Shown here: positions 1-9,167 of the stretch, in pieces
Layout: each line of letters opens with the position of its first letter
Position numbering within the stretch: the first letter of the stretch is position 1
From: Paraburkholderia bonniea
Lineage (GTDB): Bacteria > Pseudomonadota > Gammaproteobacteria > Burkholderiales > Burkholderiaceae
DNA: 64,000 nt
Assembly: GCF_009455625.1 (NCBI RefSeq)
Contig: NZ_QPEQ01000002.1
Span: 858,807 to 922,806 of the forward strand
Reading direction: 5' to 3'
Notes under the pieces: generated by a model
Told to the model about the DNA's origin: nothing
Database searches by the model: none
Seen by the model: only the letters and a program-made list of their open reading frames with translations
Position numbers and translations under genes: made by a program

Positions 1-795
1 GCTTTGCAGCAGCACGATCCAGGCGGCAACGCGCACCAGAATCGAGGTCCAGAAAGGAATCAGCACCAGGATCATCACGAGATTGGCGCGCCGCTCCGAG
101 AGCCTCGAAATCCAGTACGCCAGCGGATAGCCCAGCAGCAACGCGCAGAACGTCACCACCGCACCAATCAGAAACGTGCGGCCAAACACGGTCAGATAAA
201 TGCGCTGGTCTGGGTTCGTGGGGGCGATATGGCCAAACGCGTCTTGCCGGTGATCCAGCGAGGCCAGCAGATAGAACGGCGAATACGCGCTGCCGTTTTT
301 CGCAATCGCCTGCCAGTAAGCCACTTCGGCCCAGCGCGGATCAACATCGAGCAGCTTCGCCCGGATTTGCGCCGCAGGCAGGGTGTGACCCGTGTCGTCC
401 ACCAGCGGCATCGCCCGGGTGGTTTTCGACATCAGCGAGCGAAAGCCTGGAATCTCGGTGTTCAAACGCCGGGCGAGGCCGCCCAGTGATTCGCTCTCTT
501 TCGCCAGCGTCAGGTCAGCGGCAAGCGCGGCATAGGCACTATCGGCCGGGGGCGTCTTGCGGTCCCAGGCGTGGAGTGCGCCAACCGTCTGCGGCAAGGC
601 GGTGATGACCTCCGGGTTTTGCACCGCGCGCGTCAGCAGCACGCCAATCGGCAGCACAAAGATCAGCAACAGAAAAATCGCTAATGGCGCGATCAGCAGC
701 AGCGCCATCGCGCGCTTTCTGGCTTCGCCTAGCTTGAGTTCACGTTTCAGTTTTACGAGCGATTCGGCCGGCGCACCGGCTGTGATGGTCGTCAT
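1..795 (-). CDS. ABC transporter permease, spermidine/putrescine type (partial)
   Basis: The reading frame opens at an ATG (complement of 793-795) and stays open to the window edge, so at least 265 residues are present and the C-terminus is missing. A charged N-terminal stretch is followed by a hydrophobic segment near residues 30-54. A long periplasmic region of about 140 residues follows, and then paired hydrophobic segments starting near residue 200 (around TVFGRTFLIGAVVTFCALLL). This layout matches the PotB-like permease of polyamine or Fe(III)-type binding-protein-dependent importers. It lies about 110 bp downstream of the ATPase gene on the same strand, so the two are probably one operon. 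The EAA loop that contacts the ATPase would lie beyond the edge. The substrate cannot be read from the sequence. Confidence 0.9.
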   Translation of the reverse strand, partial: MTTITAGAPAESLVKLKRELKLGEARKRAMALLLIAPLAIFLLLIFVLPIGVLLTRAVQNPEVITALPQTVGALHAWDRKTPPADSAYAALAADLTLAKESESLGGLARRLNTEIPGFRSLMSKTTRAMPLVDDTGHTLPAAQIRAKLLDVDPRWAEVAYWQAIAKNGSAYSPFYLLASLDHRQDAFGHIAPTNPDQRIYLTVFGRTFLIGAVVTFCALLLGYPLAYWISRLSERRANLVMILVLIPFWTSILVRVAAWIVLLQS

Positions 796-904
796 GCTCA
801 CGCCTGTCTCCTGCGTTGCAGCTACGTGTTGCAACTTCGTTATGTGGCTGGATCTGGCGGCTCAGAAGCAGGCCGCCAGCAGCCAGTGATGGGCGTGCTG
901 CCGC

Positions 905-2005
905 TCAGGCGGCCAGGCCAAAGACGCGCAGATGTTCTGGCGCAAATTCGAGCGCAACTGGCGCGCCAGGCGCGAAGGTATCGAGGGCGGCCGTGCCGAG
1001 GGGCACCTTGACGAAGCATTCGTTTTGCTCGCGCAGCCCGCAGCGCATGCGCACGTGGTCGCCGAAATAAATCAGCCCGCGCGCCTCGCCTGTCAGCGCG
1101 TTGCCTCCGTTGCGCGTGCCGTTGACGGCCAGCTTCATGCGCTCGGGGCGAATGCTGGCCACCGCCGCCGCGCCCACTTGCGCGCCGCCAATATTGCAGC
1201 CCCTCAGACGCGTGCCATCCAGCAGTTGCAGTTCGCAGAATTCGCCGTCGACGCTCGCAATCGTGCCGCGCAACTGGTTGCTGTCACCGATGAAGTTCGC
1301 CACGAACGCGTTGCCTGGCGATTCATACAGACGATCCACGGTATCGAGCTGCTGCACGATGCCGTTATCGAATACCGCCACGCGGTCGGACATCGTGAGC
1401 GCTTCGCCCTGGTCATGCGTGACGTAGACGAAGGTCAAGCCCAGCTTCTCGTGTAATGACTTGAGCTCGTATTGCATGTGCTCGCGCAGTTGCTTGTCGA
1501 GTGCGCCAAGCGGTTCATCCATCAGCACCAGCTTCGGCTCAAACACCAGCGCGCGTGCCAGCGCGATGCGCTGCTGCTGGCCCCCCGAAAGCTGCGCGGG
1601 GTAGCGCTTGCCGAAGCGCGCCATCTGCACCATCTCTAGCGCGTGCTGCACCCGCTCGATGCGCTCTTTCGCGGCGAGCTTGCGCACGGTTAGCGGATAG
1701 GCAATGTTTTGTTCGACGGTCAAATGGGGAAACAGCGCGTAGTTCTGAAACACCATGCCGATATCGCGCTTGTGCGGCGGCACCTTGTTGAGCAAGGTGC
1801 CGTCCAGCCAGATTTCGCCACCGGTCGGAAATTCAAACCCGGCCAGCATCATCAGGCAGGTGGTCTTGCCCGAGCCCGAGGGCCCAAGCAGCGTCAGAAA
1901 CTCCCCTTGATAAATATCCAGATCCAGTTGCTTGACGACTTGTGTTTCGCCGTCGTAAGTCTTGCGCACGCCCCGGAAGCTGACGATCACGTCGCTGGTC
2001 TTCAT
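905..2005 (-). CDS. ABC transporter ATP-binding protein, PotA/FbpC type
   Basis: This 366-residue ATPase has a Walker A motif GPSGSGKTT near residue 42, the signature LSGGQQQR, Walker B LVLMDEPLGALD and the switch histidine in VTHDQGEA. The last ~130 residues form the TOBE-type regulatory domain typical of polyamine, iron and molybdate importer ATPases, and the length is normal for PotA. It acts on the cytoplasmic face of the inner membrane and energises import by the permease encoded just downstream. A spermidine/putrescine substrate is the most common assignment for such pairs, but thiamine, iron or phosphonate derivatives are not excluded. The substrate-binding protein is not in the window and would be expected beyond the left edge. 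Confidence 0.93.
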   Translation of the reverse strand: MKTSDVIVSFRGVRKTYDGETQVVKQLDLDIYQGEFLTLLGPSGSGKTTCLMMLAGFEFPTGGEIWLDGTLLNKVPPHKRDIGMVFQNYALFPHLTVEQNIAYPLTVRKLAAKERIERVQHALEMVQMARFGKRYPAQLSGGQQQRIALARALVFEPKLVLMDEPLGALDKQLREHMQYELKSLHEKLGLTFVYVTHDQGEALTMSDRVAVFDNGIVQQLDTVDRLYESPGNAFVANFIGDSNQLRGTIASVDGEFCELQLLDGTRLRGCNIGGAQVGAAAVASIRPERMKLAVNGTRNGGNALTGEARGLIYFGDHVRMRCGLREQNECFVKVPLGTAALDTFAPGAPVALEFAPEHLRVFGLAA

Positions 2006-2143
2006 CCCCTGTCCCCTTGCTGATTCGTCTGATTCGTCTGGTTCGGCCTTGCTGGCGCTACCTGAGCGGCTAGCCAGCCATATTGCGGAGCCACTATAGC
2101 CCGTTCAGGCACAACCACTTGAAGCCATTTCATTAATGCGCAT

Positions 2144-2164
2144 AGGGCCAATTTATTTGGCCCT
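2144..2164 (-). terminator. Hairpin downstream of the DUF748 gene
   Basis: Perfect 8-bp arms AGGGCCAA and TTGGCCCT enclose a 5-nt loop, 30 bp past the stop of the DUF748 gene. There is no clear T-run after it, so it may be a weak or factor-assisted terminator. Confidence 0.4.
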
Positions 2165-2193
2165 GGCGGCTGAGCTTGCTGGTTTTCCCGGGC

Positions 2194-5100
2194 TTATTTC
2201 AGGCCGAAATCCACGCGCGTGGTCGCCCCTTTATCGTTAATGCCCTTGGTGTCGAGCTTCGGCGCGACGATGAAGATGCGGCCGCTGTCGATCTTGCCTT
2301 CGAAGTATTGCCGCACATGCTGGGTCCGCAACTGGGCCAGTTCGCGCAGGCTGCCTTCGTTGATGTCCGCGTGCTCCATCAGCGCGCGTTTCATTTCGTC
2401 GTCTGGCTGCTTTTTGGTCAGGCCGACAAAATTGCGCGGCTTTTTAAAGTCCGCCGCCTTATACGCCTTGGTCAGATATTTGCTGTATTCGTCAGGGCTG
2501 ACCGTGACGCTGGACAGATCAATGCTTTCGCCGTTGCCCACCAGGCTCTTGATCTTTTGTTGCTTCACCAGCCGTTCAACGTACAACGCACGCAAAGCGG
2601 GCTCGTCCAGCGCTGGGTCGGCGCGGCCGATCAGGTCAATGCGGATGGAAGGTTTGTCTGCCAGCGCCCGGGCGATGGTGTCGAGCTTTTTGTCTGAGGC
2701 CTCCGAGAGCTTGGCCGCGCCGGGCTCGAACTCAACGTAGCCCAGTTCTTCGCCATTGCCGCCAAACGCATTGGCCAGCAGCGAAAACGGCGCGGTCACC
2801 GCTTTCTGAATCAGGTTCAGCACTGCGTGCCAGATCAGCCCGCCGAGGCTGAACTCTGGGTTATCCAGCGAACCGGACACGGGAATATTCACGTCGATCT
2901 CGCCTCGTGAATTTTTCAACAGCGAAATCGCCAGCCGGACTGGCAGCTTGGTGGCAGTGGTGTTCTCGACGTGATCGCCAAAGGTCAGCTGGTCGATGAA
3001 CAAATGATTGTTGGCGCTGAGCCGATCGTTCTCCAGCTTGTAATGCAGATCAACATTGAGCTTGCCTTTGGTGATCGGATAGCCCGCGTATTTGGCGGAA
3101 TACGGCGTCAGGTTGGTCAGCGCCACGTCATGCGCGCTGGCAGTCAGATCCAGCGCGGGCTTTTGAATCATCGGATTCACCGTGCCGCGAATCGCCAGCG
3201 GGCCATTCGCGGCAAGCTGCGCATTGATCTCAACCGGTGCCGGGGTTTTTGAATCGGTGCCGAATGCGCCAATCGTGCCTTTGATCTGCACCAGATCGGC
3301 GGTGAAATTCGGCTTGATGAAGTTATCGGTGTATTTCACCCGGCCGCTTTGCAACACCAACTGGCCGAAATGCAGTTTGACGGCGTGCTGCGGTGGTGTC
3401 GCCGCGACCACCGTGGCGGGTGCTGAGGCAGTAGCGGGGGCCGTGGCGGTGGCGGTGGATGCCCCGGAAGCGGCATCGGGTGTCAGTGGCACGGGTTCGT
3501 GGCCATCCGCTGCGCCACGCGTGAGCGACTGGGCTTCGCCGGTTTGATGGGCCACGACGTCTTTCAGGTTCAGCCGGCCTTGTGCGTCGAGCATCACGCG
3601 GCCATAGAAGTGAGCGAAGTTCACCCGGGCGGCATCAACCTCTACGCCGCTATCACCGTAGTTCGCTTTCAGCCCGGTCAGCGCTAGCGAACGCCAGCCT
3701 GCGAAGGGGTCGGAGCTGGCCTTGTCCAGCATGCGCACGTCGACCAGCGCGGCGTCGCCCCGGTACGCTGCTTTCAAGGTTTTTGCCTGGCTTAGCTCAA
3801 GCGTGCCATCGGCGTTCAGCAGTGCGCTGGCGATCACGGCATTCAGCTTGTCACCGAAGTACGGCTCGAAGGCGGCGGCGTCGAGGCGTTTAGCGTTGAG
3901 CTTCAGTGCCAGCTTGAGCGGCGTGGGTGTGACGTTGCCCGTCACGCCCAGCGTGCCTTTGCGATTCAGCGTCGCTTGCAGGCTGAGCGGCACAGGGCGG
4001 CTCAGGTCCTGGCTGATCTGACGCAGGTTCAGTTGCAGCGGCTTCACCACCAGCTTGACCGGGCGCGCGGTGCTCTGGTCAGTCCAGCTTGCCGCGCTGT
4101 CTTTCAGGTTCAGCTCGTCAATCGTGTAACGCCAGGCCGGGTCTTGTTCGAGTTGTTTGAGCGCGTGACGCGCCGTGCGCTCGGCGGCGACCTGATGCGG
4201 CCCAGCAAGCGCGGCCAGATCGATGCTGCCGTCTTTCAGGCGTGTTGCGTCCAGTGTCAGGCCGGTGACGCTGATGCTGCTGATCTCGGCCAGGCGGGCT
4301 GGCACGTCGATGCGCTTCACCGCCACCTGGCCTTGTGCCAGCGTAAGCGCGGAGGTTTTGCCGCGTGGTGTGGCCAGTTGGAGCGACTGCAGGTTCAACT
4401 CACTTTCGCCCACCTGAAGATTCACTGGCGTTTTGCTCCAGTCCACGCTGAGGCTGGCATTCGCGGACACCGTGCCAGCCTTCACTTGAGCTGCCGTGAA
4501 GCTGTCCAGATAGGGTTGCAGCAGCGGCAGCGATGTGTTTTTAAGGTTGATCTGGGCCAGCGCAGTGTGCGTTGCGAGCGCGAACGAACCCGCGCTATCG
4601 AGCCCGCCTGCGGTATCGCGGAACGCTGTATTCAAGGTGTAATGCGCGGCGGTTTTGCCTAGCGTCGAGAAATCCGCCACGGTCACGGCGAGATGCTTCA
4701 AGCCCAGTTGGGTCGGCTTCGAAGCGGCGGCATCGCTGAAATCAAGCGTGCCTTGGTTCAGGACGAAACGCTTGATCGACAGGTCGAGCGGCGCGACGGG
4801 GGTGGTTTTGGCTGTTGGGGCTGTTGGGGCTGTTGGGGCTGTTGGGGCTGTTGGGGCTGTTGGGGCTGTTGGGGCTGTTGCGGTGACGCTAGCGCTGCCG
4901 CCGTTAGCGCTGCTGGCCAGCGCGCTGGGTTTTTGCGGGTGCGCTGTTGTCTCGCGCTTTAACTCCGGCTTTAGCTTTGACTCTGACGTCACGAACATCC
5001 GCTCGATGCTCAGCACGCCTGCTTTGTCACGCGCCAGCGCAAGCGTCGGCGCTTCGACGCGAATTTCATTGAAGCGATACCGGTTATTCAGTGGTTCAAG

Positions 5101-6048
5101 CGTGGCGGCGGCGACGTGCAGCGCCTGCGCGGCAAAAAACGGTGCGTGGTGTTGGTCGAGCACGTTGAGCTGGGTGAGGTCCGTGGTGCCACTCACCCGG
5201 AGCGAGGGCGCGTCGCCGGACATCACGAAGTTCAGCGTCAGGTTGCTCGATAGCTTGCCGGACTGAACCGTCAGCGGCAGCTTCGCTGGGACATACGACA
5301 ACAGGCGCGGCAAATCGAGCCCGTCAAACCGTAGCGACACTTCGGATTCACGGGAAGCCGTGAAGGGCTTGGTCTTGCCATCCAGCGCCAGCGGGCTGCC
5401 GTCGATGCGTGCTCGCAGCAGCGGTTCGACAAAAATATCGGCCTTGGCAGGCAGCGTGGCGATAAACGGAATGCCGAGCTTCCATTGATCGAGCACGTGC
5501 TGTTCACCGAGCAGACGGTCATCAAACGTGATCTGGCCGTTTTCGAGGCGAATGTTCGAAACGGAAAACAACGTCGGCTTGCTGCCAGGCGCTGAGGGCG
5601 TCGAGAACTTCTCGATCAGGTCGGTGAAATTGAAGCGCTGTGCGTCATAACGCACCACATGAATCCGCGGCGAATCGAGCCGCACTTCGTTGATGATCGG
5701 TGCGGCGCGCAGCAGCGAGCTCCACGATGGCCGTACGCGCAATCTTTCGATATCGACAAATGCACCTGCCGCGCCGCGCTCACCGATATGAATACGGTCG
5801 GCTTCGAGGCTCAGCGTGTACGGATTCAGCGCGATCCGGCCGATGGTGACAGGGCGCTCAAGCTGTTTGCTGAGCTGCTGCGCGGCGAAATGGCGTAGCA
5901 GCGGCGGTGCGGCAAAAAAGCCCAGCAAGCCGAATACCACGAGAAAGATCAGCAACCCTGTCAGGATGCGCCGGGTGCGAGGCGCGCGAGCGGCAGCTTG
6001 AGCATGCTGCGCGAGGGAAAAGAGTCGGTTTTTATTGAGCGATGCCAT
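2194..6048 (-). CDS. DUF748 domain-containing AsmA-like envelope protein
   Basis: This 1284-residue protein has one N-terminal membrane anchor (LLIFLVVFGLLGFFAAPPLL, about residues 32-52). It then opens with the DUF748/AsmA-like pattern 'RPVTIGRIALNPYTLSLEADRI'-like beta repeats and continues with long beta-rich repeats. A low-complexity linker of TAP tripeptides lies near residues 390-415. The C-terminus contains a segment resembling an OmpA-like fold (RIDLIGRADPALDEPALR). AsmA-like and DUF748 proteins are inner-membrane-anchored periplasmic proteins thought to move or organise lipids between membranes; that role is inferred from the superfamily. The gene stands alone, followed by a hairpin, and preceded by a repeat-rich 400-bp spacer. 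Confidence 0.9.
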   Translation of the reverse strand: MASLNKNRLFSLAQHAQAAARAPRTRRILTGLLIFLVVFGLLGFFAAPPLLRHFAAQQLSKQLERPVTIGRIALNPYTLSLEADRIHIGERGAAGAFVDIERLRVRPSWSSLLRAAPIINEVRLDSPRIHVVRYDAQRFNFTDLIEKFSTPSAPGSKPTLFSVSNIRLENGQITFDDRLLGEQHVLDQWKLGIPFIATLPAKADIFVEPLLRARIDGSPLALDGKTKPFTASRESEVSLRFDGLDLPRLLSYVPAKLPLTVQSGKLSSNLTLNFVMSGDAPSLRVSGTTDLTQLNVLDQHHAPFFAAQALHVAAATLEPLNNRYRFNEIRVEAPTLALARDKAGVLSIERMFVTSESKLKPELKRETTAHPQKPSALASSANGGSASVTATAPTAPTAPTAPTAPTAPTAPTAKTTPVAPLDLSIKRFVLNQGTLDFSDAAASKPTQLGLKHLAVTVADFSTLGKTAAHYTLNTAFRDTAGGLDSAGSFALATHTALAQINLKNTSLPLLQPYLDSFTAAQVKAGTVSANASLSVDWSKTPVNLQVGESELNLQSLQLATPRGKTSALTLAQGQVAVKRIDVPARLAEISSISVTGLTLDATRLKDGSIDLAALAGPHQVAAERTARHALKQLEQDPAWRYTIDELNLKDSAASWTDQSTARPVKLVVKPLQLNLRQISQDLSRPVPLSLQATLNRKGTLGVTGNVTPTPLKLALKLNAKRLDAAAFEPYFGDKLNAVIASALLNADGTLELSQAKTLKAAYRGDAALVDVRMLDKASSDPFAGWRSLALTGLKANYGDSGVEVDAARVNFAHFYGRVMLDAQGRLNLKDVVAHQTGEAQSLTRGAADGHEPVPLTPDAASGASTATATAPATASAPATVVAATPPQHAVKLHFGQLVLQSGRVKYTDNFIKPNFTADLVQIKGTIGAFGTDSKTPAPVEINAQLAANGPLAIRGTVNPMIQKPALDLTASAHDVALTNLTPYSAKYAGYPITKGKLNVDLHYKLENDRLSANNHLFIDQLTFGDHVENTTATKLPVRLAISLLKNSRGEIDVNIPVSGSLDNPEFSLGGLIWHAVLNLIQKAVTAPFSLLANAFGGNGEELGYVEFEPGAAKLSEASDKKLDTIARALADKPSIRIDLIGRADPALDEPALRALYVERLVKQQKIKSLVGNGESIDLSSVTVSPDEYSKYLTKAYKAADFKKPRNFVGLTKKQPDDEMKRALMEHADINEGSLRELAQLRTQHVRQYFEGKIDSGRIFIVAPKLDTKGINDKGATTRVDFGLK
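4811..4882 (+). repeat. 9-bp coding microsatellite (TAP linker)
   Basis: Seven perfect copies and one imperfect copy of GCTGTTGGG lie inside the DUF748 gene. The unit is a multiple of three, so copy-number change alters the length of the Thr-Ala-Pro linker without breaking the frame. Confidence 0.95.
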
Positions 6049-6204
6049 GTCCGGCCATGTATGAGGCAGCGGAGAATCCGCTGCGATGACGAAGGTTCAG
6101 CCCGCGGCGAGTATACGTCCTGCCTGGCATTGCACCAGAGATCGCATGTGGGTGGCTGGAAGCTTGCGGCGCGAACGAAGGCGCTGCTGATGGCTCAGCT
6201 CAGA

Positions 6205-6335
6205 GGCTGTGGGCGCTGTGGGCTGTGGGCTGTGGGCTGTGGGCTGTGGGCTGTGAGCTGTGAGCTGTGAGCTGTGAGCTGTGAGCTGTGAGCTGTCTAC
6301 TGTCTGCTGTCTGCTGTCTGCTGTCTGCTGTCTGC
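6205..6335 (+). repeat. 7-bp tandem repeat array in the DUF748/DUF1254 spacer
   Basis: The 405-bp spacer 6049-6453 contains a run of 7-mers that changes along its length from GCTGTGG to GCTGTGA to GCTGTCT. No convincing gene is present on either strand; the open frames across it are repeat artefacts. The run lies upstream of the DUF748 start and downstream of the DUF1214 stop, so copy-number change could alter spacing to a DUF748 promoter. Confidence 0.9.
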
Positions 6336-6453
6336 CAGCGCGGTGGGCTGACGACTGTGGGCCAGCGACGGGCCTGTCATAAATTTTGTGTGCCAGTGGC
6401 CCAAACCTAGCGGTAACGGCGGCCACCGGCACACACAGCCCACACCAGCGCAT

Positions 6454-7877
6454 TTACCGCCGCGTCACGGCGGGTGGCTGCCAGGTGCCATCGGTCGCCT
6501 GCGGCTTCGGCGCGTACAAGCGCAGCATCAACTGAAACTCGCCGCGTGGCGCGGCGAGCCAGTTTCCGGCTTTCTGGCGCACCGCCGACACCACCACGTC
6601 CAGCGAACCATCCGCATTCCGCCGCACCCCGCGCCGGTCACCGATCACACTGGCCTGCTCCGGCATGCCACTGGCCAGCGCGCCGTCGGGCATATACGCG
6701 GTGAGCGACCAGAAGCCGCGCACCGGTGGCAACTGGTTCGGGGCGAAATGCAGCACGTAACGCCGCGCGCCGTTCAGCTTCTGGCCTTCGTTATCCAGTT
6801 GCACCGTCGCCCGGACTTCGTCGTGGCGCGTGCCGATGCCTGGCTGGGCATACGCGGCATATGCCCGAAGCGCGTAATCCTTGCCGTACTGGCCCACATC
6901 ATCGCCAAACCACAACCAGCCATTGCCGCTCATCAGGTTCGACGGCGGGCTAGCCACGCGTTCGCGGCCAAGCGCTAAACCTGGCGCGGTCTGAGTGCTG
7001 CTGGCATCACGCGGAAGACGCACCGGCAGGCCTGGTTTCACGCCAATATCAGCGAGGGTTTGCAGTGCATCGGGATCGGCTGGCACGGGGGGTTATCGGC
7101 TAACGCCTGCGCCAGGCGGCCGAAGAAATCAGCGGCATTGAGCGCGGCTATCTGGGCAGCCGGGGTATCGGGAAGTTCTGTCTCGGGCCGGTCGCTGCGC
7201 GCGACCACACTCGCTGCGCGCCGCTCTCCAGCGTAAATGGCAAGCGGCGTCACACGGATCGCGCGCTGCAATTTGCGCACCACCGAGATATCGCGCCGGC
7301 CATTCGCCTGAATCCGCAGATTGACCCACAGATAGCGTGTCGGCGCCTCAACTCGCCGGACGCCGCGCGGCAAGGTGCCCGACCAGCCTGGCCCAACAAA
7401 CGCGATGGACTGCGCCTTGATGCCAGTGATGCGCGGCGCAGTGGGGATATCGCTGGACCAGATCACGTTGGTCCACATATCCAGCACCCGGGCATCCACG
7501 TAACGCCCGCCAGAATTAGGCAACGACAACACGATGGGTTCCGCGCCAAGATCCAGCCAGCCAGTGGAATCGAGCGTGTCGAGGCTAGGCCGCATCGGGT
7601 TCAGCGCACCTGACGACGGCAGTGCACGGGCGTGCCGCAGCACGTTCACCTGAGCCTGTCCTGGCCCAGTGCCAAGCGCGTCATCGCGGGCCGCGCTCAT
7701 CAACAACAGGGGGTAGCCAAACACGTAGGAATCAGCGACTTCATCCTGAATCCAGCCACTGCCGGTTTTGGCTGGAAGACCTGATGGCGGTGTGGCGCAG
7801 CCCGCCAACAAAACAAGGCCTGTCAGTGCGGCACAGACCCAGCGAAACGAAAACAGCTCTCGGCGTTGATTTTTCAT
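6454..7877 (-). pseudogene. DUF1254/DUF1214 lipoprotein, frameshifted
   Basis: Two overlapping frames together encode one normal-length DUF1254-DUF1214 protein. The upstream frame (7877 to about 7085) starts with a lipoprotein signal ending in the lipobox LAGC and carries the DUF1254 half (DSYVFGYPLLLMS near residue 48). The downstream frame (to 6454) carries the DUF1214 half (NGWLWFGDDV, then RGFWSLTAYMPDG). The frames meet at a run of six C (complement of 7087-7092). One extra C would read N-P-P-V-P-A-D-P straight into the second half. The gene is therefore a recent frameshift, a slippage-controlled gene, or a sequencing error. Proteins of this family are exported and of unclear function. 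Confidence 0.85.
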
Positions 7878-8056
7878 GCCTGGTGTCGAAAAACTGAAAC
7901 GAGTGTCGGTGGAGGGTATGGGTCACCCCAATCGAGCCTGGGCGGCCCGCCTCGCGCCGTCTGCCACGCCAGCCAATGGCAAGTCCGGGCGAAGCGGCAG
8001 TTGTATCGTATCCATCGCACCCAGGCAAGCGGAGAAGGGAGCGCAAGCTGTGGCAT

Positions 8057-8088
8057 CGCTGCGAGGCACCGCGCGGTGCCTCGCAGCG
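8057..8088. repeat. 32-bp perfect palindrome
   Basis: Sixteen-base arms meet with no loop around the centre ACCGC|GCGGT (outer arm CGCTGCGAGGC). It lies between the DUF1254 gene and its remnant. It could be a cruciform, an operator, or the scar of an inverted insertion; no T-run follows, so a terminator is less likely. Confidence 0.85.
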
Positions 8089-8104
8089 GCAATCGGGAGC
8101 CAGC

Positions 8105-8166
8105 GCCAGCCGCCGCCGGTTTGGGCTGGAAGACCCGTTAGCGGTGTGGTGCCGCCGGCCAGTCAA
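8105..8166 (-). pseudogene. Remnant of a second DUF1254 gene 5' end
   Basis: The complement reads L-A-G-G-T-T-P-L-T-G-L-P-A-Q-T-G-G-G-W, closely matching the LAGCATPPSGLPAKTGSGW start of the neighbouring lipoprotein. The DNA also matches over about 50 bp (7750-7805 versus 8108-8163). Similarity stops after that, and the lipobox Cys is Gly. It is a decayed partial duplication, not a gene. Confidence 0.6.
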
Positions 8167-8237
8167 ATGAGGTCAGACGGTACGGAGTCGAGGCGAAAAA
8201 AATGTTGCAGAAACCTGGCACCAGCGCCTGGTGCCGT

Positions 8238-8370
8238 CCCTTGATGCAATCGCTTGGTACCACCCTTGGTGTAATCGCTTGGTGTAATCGCTTGGTGTAA
8301 TTCCTTGACGCCACCCCTTGTGCAACCCCTTGTGCAACCCCTTGATGCAACCCCTTGATGCAATCACTGG
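8238..8370 (+). repeat. Degenerate 12-13-bp tandem repeat
   Basis: About ten units resembling CGCTTGGTGTAAT and CCCCTTGATGCAA run up to 50 bp before the PaiB-like start codon. The antisense frame would give a QGVA/QGITP-type repeat, which I treat as an artefact. Confidence 0.85.
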
Positions 8371-8419
8371 CAAGATATCGAGACGCCGCACCCGCCGCTG
8401 TCCCCGCCCTGGAGCCTCC

Positions 8420-9067
8420 ATGTATCTGCCCGCTCACTTCGAAGAAAACCGGCCTGAAGTTTTGCATCGGCTAATGACCGAACACCCCTTTGCCACACTT
8501 GTCACGCACAGCCCATCAGGCCTGGACGCCAATCATCTGCCGTTTCATTTCGATCCCGCCGGCGCGCCCCTCGGTTCGCTGCATGCCCACGTGGCCCGTG
8601 CCAATCCGGTCTGGCAGGAAGTCGCGGCACAGCCAGAAACCCTCGTGATCTTTCAGGGCCCTGCGGCCTATATTTCGCCCAACTGGTATCCCGACAAACA
8701 CGAAACCCATCGCCAGGTACCAACCTATAACTACATGGTGGTGCATGCGCACGGGCGGATTGTGGTGCGCGAGGACGAGAAATTTTTGCGCGGCCTGGTT
8801 GGCCGGCTCACACGCACGATGGAAGCCACCGAAGCGCAACCATGGAAGATGAGCGACGCGCCTGCCGATTTCATGACGCAGATGCTGGCAGCCATCGTCG
8901 GCCTTGAGATCAAGATCACGCGTTTGACAGGCAAATGGAAGCTCGGACAAAACAAGGCCGCCCGTGACCGGCTGGGCGCGGCCGCTGCGCTGCAAGCACA
9001 CGGCGTGGAGCAACAGACGCAGCTGGCTGCCGCGATGCGTAACGCCACGCCGTCTTCAGATACATGA
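8420..9067 (+). CDS. FMN-binding negative transcriptional regulator (PaiB family)
   Basis: The protein starts MYLPAHF at 8420, preceded by GGAG at 8411; a longer in-frame extension to 8318 lies in repeat DNA and is rejected. It is 215 residues, a normal PaiB length. Characteristic segments are EHPFATLVTH near residue 25, a conserved 'FQGPAAYISPNWY' region near residue 80, and VPTYNYMVVHAHG near 100. These form a split-barrel flavin-binding fold related to FMN-dependent oxidases. In Bacillus PaiB was described as a regulator of sporulation and degradative enzymes; in proteobacteria the role is unproven and an FMN-dependent activity is possible. It stands alone before the copper ATPase. Confidence 0.92.
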   Translation: MYLPAHFEENRPEVLHRLMTEHPFATLVTHSPSGLDANHLPFHFDPAGAPLGSLHAHVARANPVWQEVAAQPETLVIFQGPAAYISPNWYPDKHETHRQVPTYNYMVVHAHGRIVVREDEKFLRGLVGRLTRTMEATEAQPWKMSDAPADFMTQMLAAIVGLEIKITRLTGKWKLGQNKAARDRLGAAAALQAHGVEQQTQLAAAMRNATPSSDT

Positions 9068-9092
9068 ACATGACGTTTTTGCTGCCTGGTGC

Positions 9093-9124
9093 TTGACCTT
9101 CCCAGCATAGAAAGGTTGATGCTG
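9093..9124 (+). promoter_or_regulatory. CueR-like (MerR family) promoter/operator
   Basis: TTGACC is followed by TTCCCAGCATAGAAAGGT and then a poor -10 element. The dyad ACCTTC...GAAAGGT sits in a long (about 19 bp) spacer, the hallmark of MerR-family activated metal promoters. It ends about 45 bp upstream of the copper ATPase start. The cognate regulator gene is not adjacent. Confidence 0.7.
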
Positions 9125-9167
9125 CCGTCATGTCCCTTATTCATGCCACTTCGGCAATCAAAAAACC

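Larger units (their letters stand above)
7878..8419. other. Intergenic segment with remnant, palindrome and repeats
   Basis: This 542-bp spacer between the DUF1254 gene and the PaiB-like gene contains a DUF1254 5'-end remnant (8105-8166), a 32-bp perfect palindrome and a degenerate 12-13-bp tandem repeat. I see no intact gene in it. Confidence 0.7.

Noticed and set aside
2128..2144. ATGCGCAT core resembling the chromosome 2 parS GTTTATGCGCATAAAC
   Set aside because: Only the central bases fit; both outer arms are wrong.
4655..5266. 203-codon frame antisense to the DUF748 gene
   Set aside because: Shadow of a long high-G+C gene; no family match and no ribosome site.
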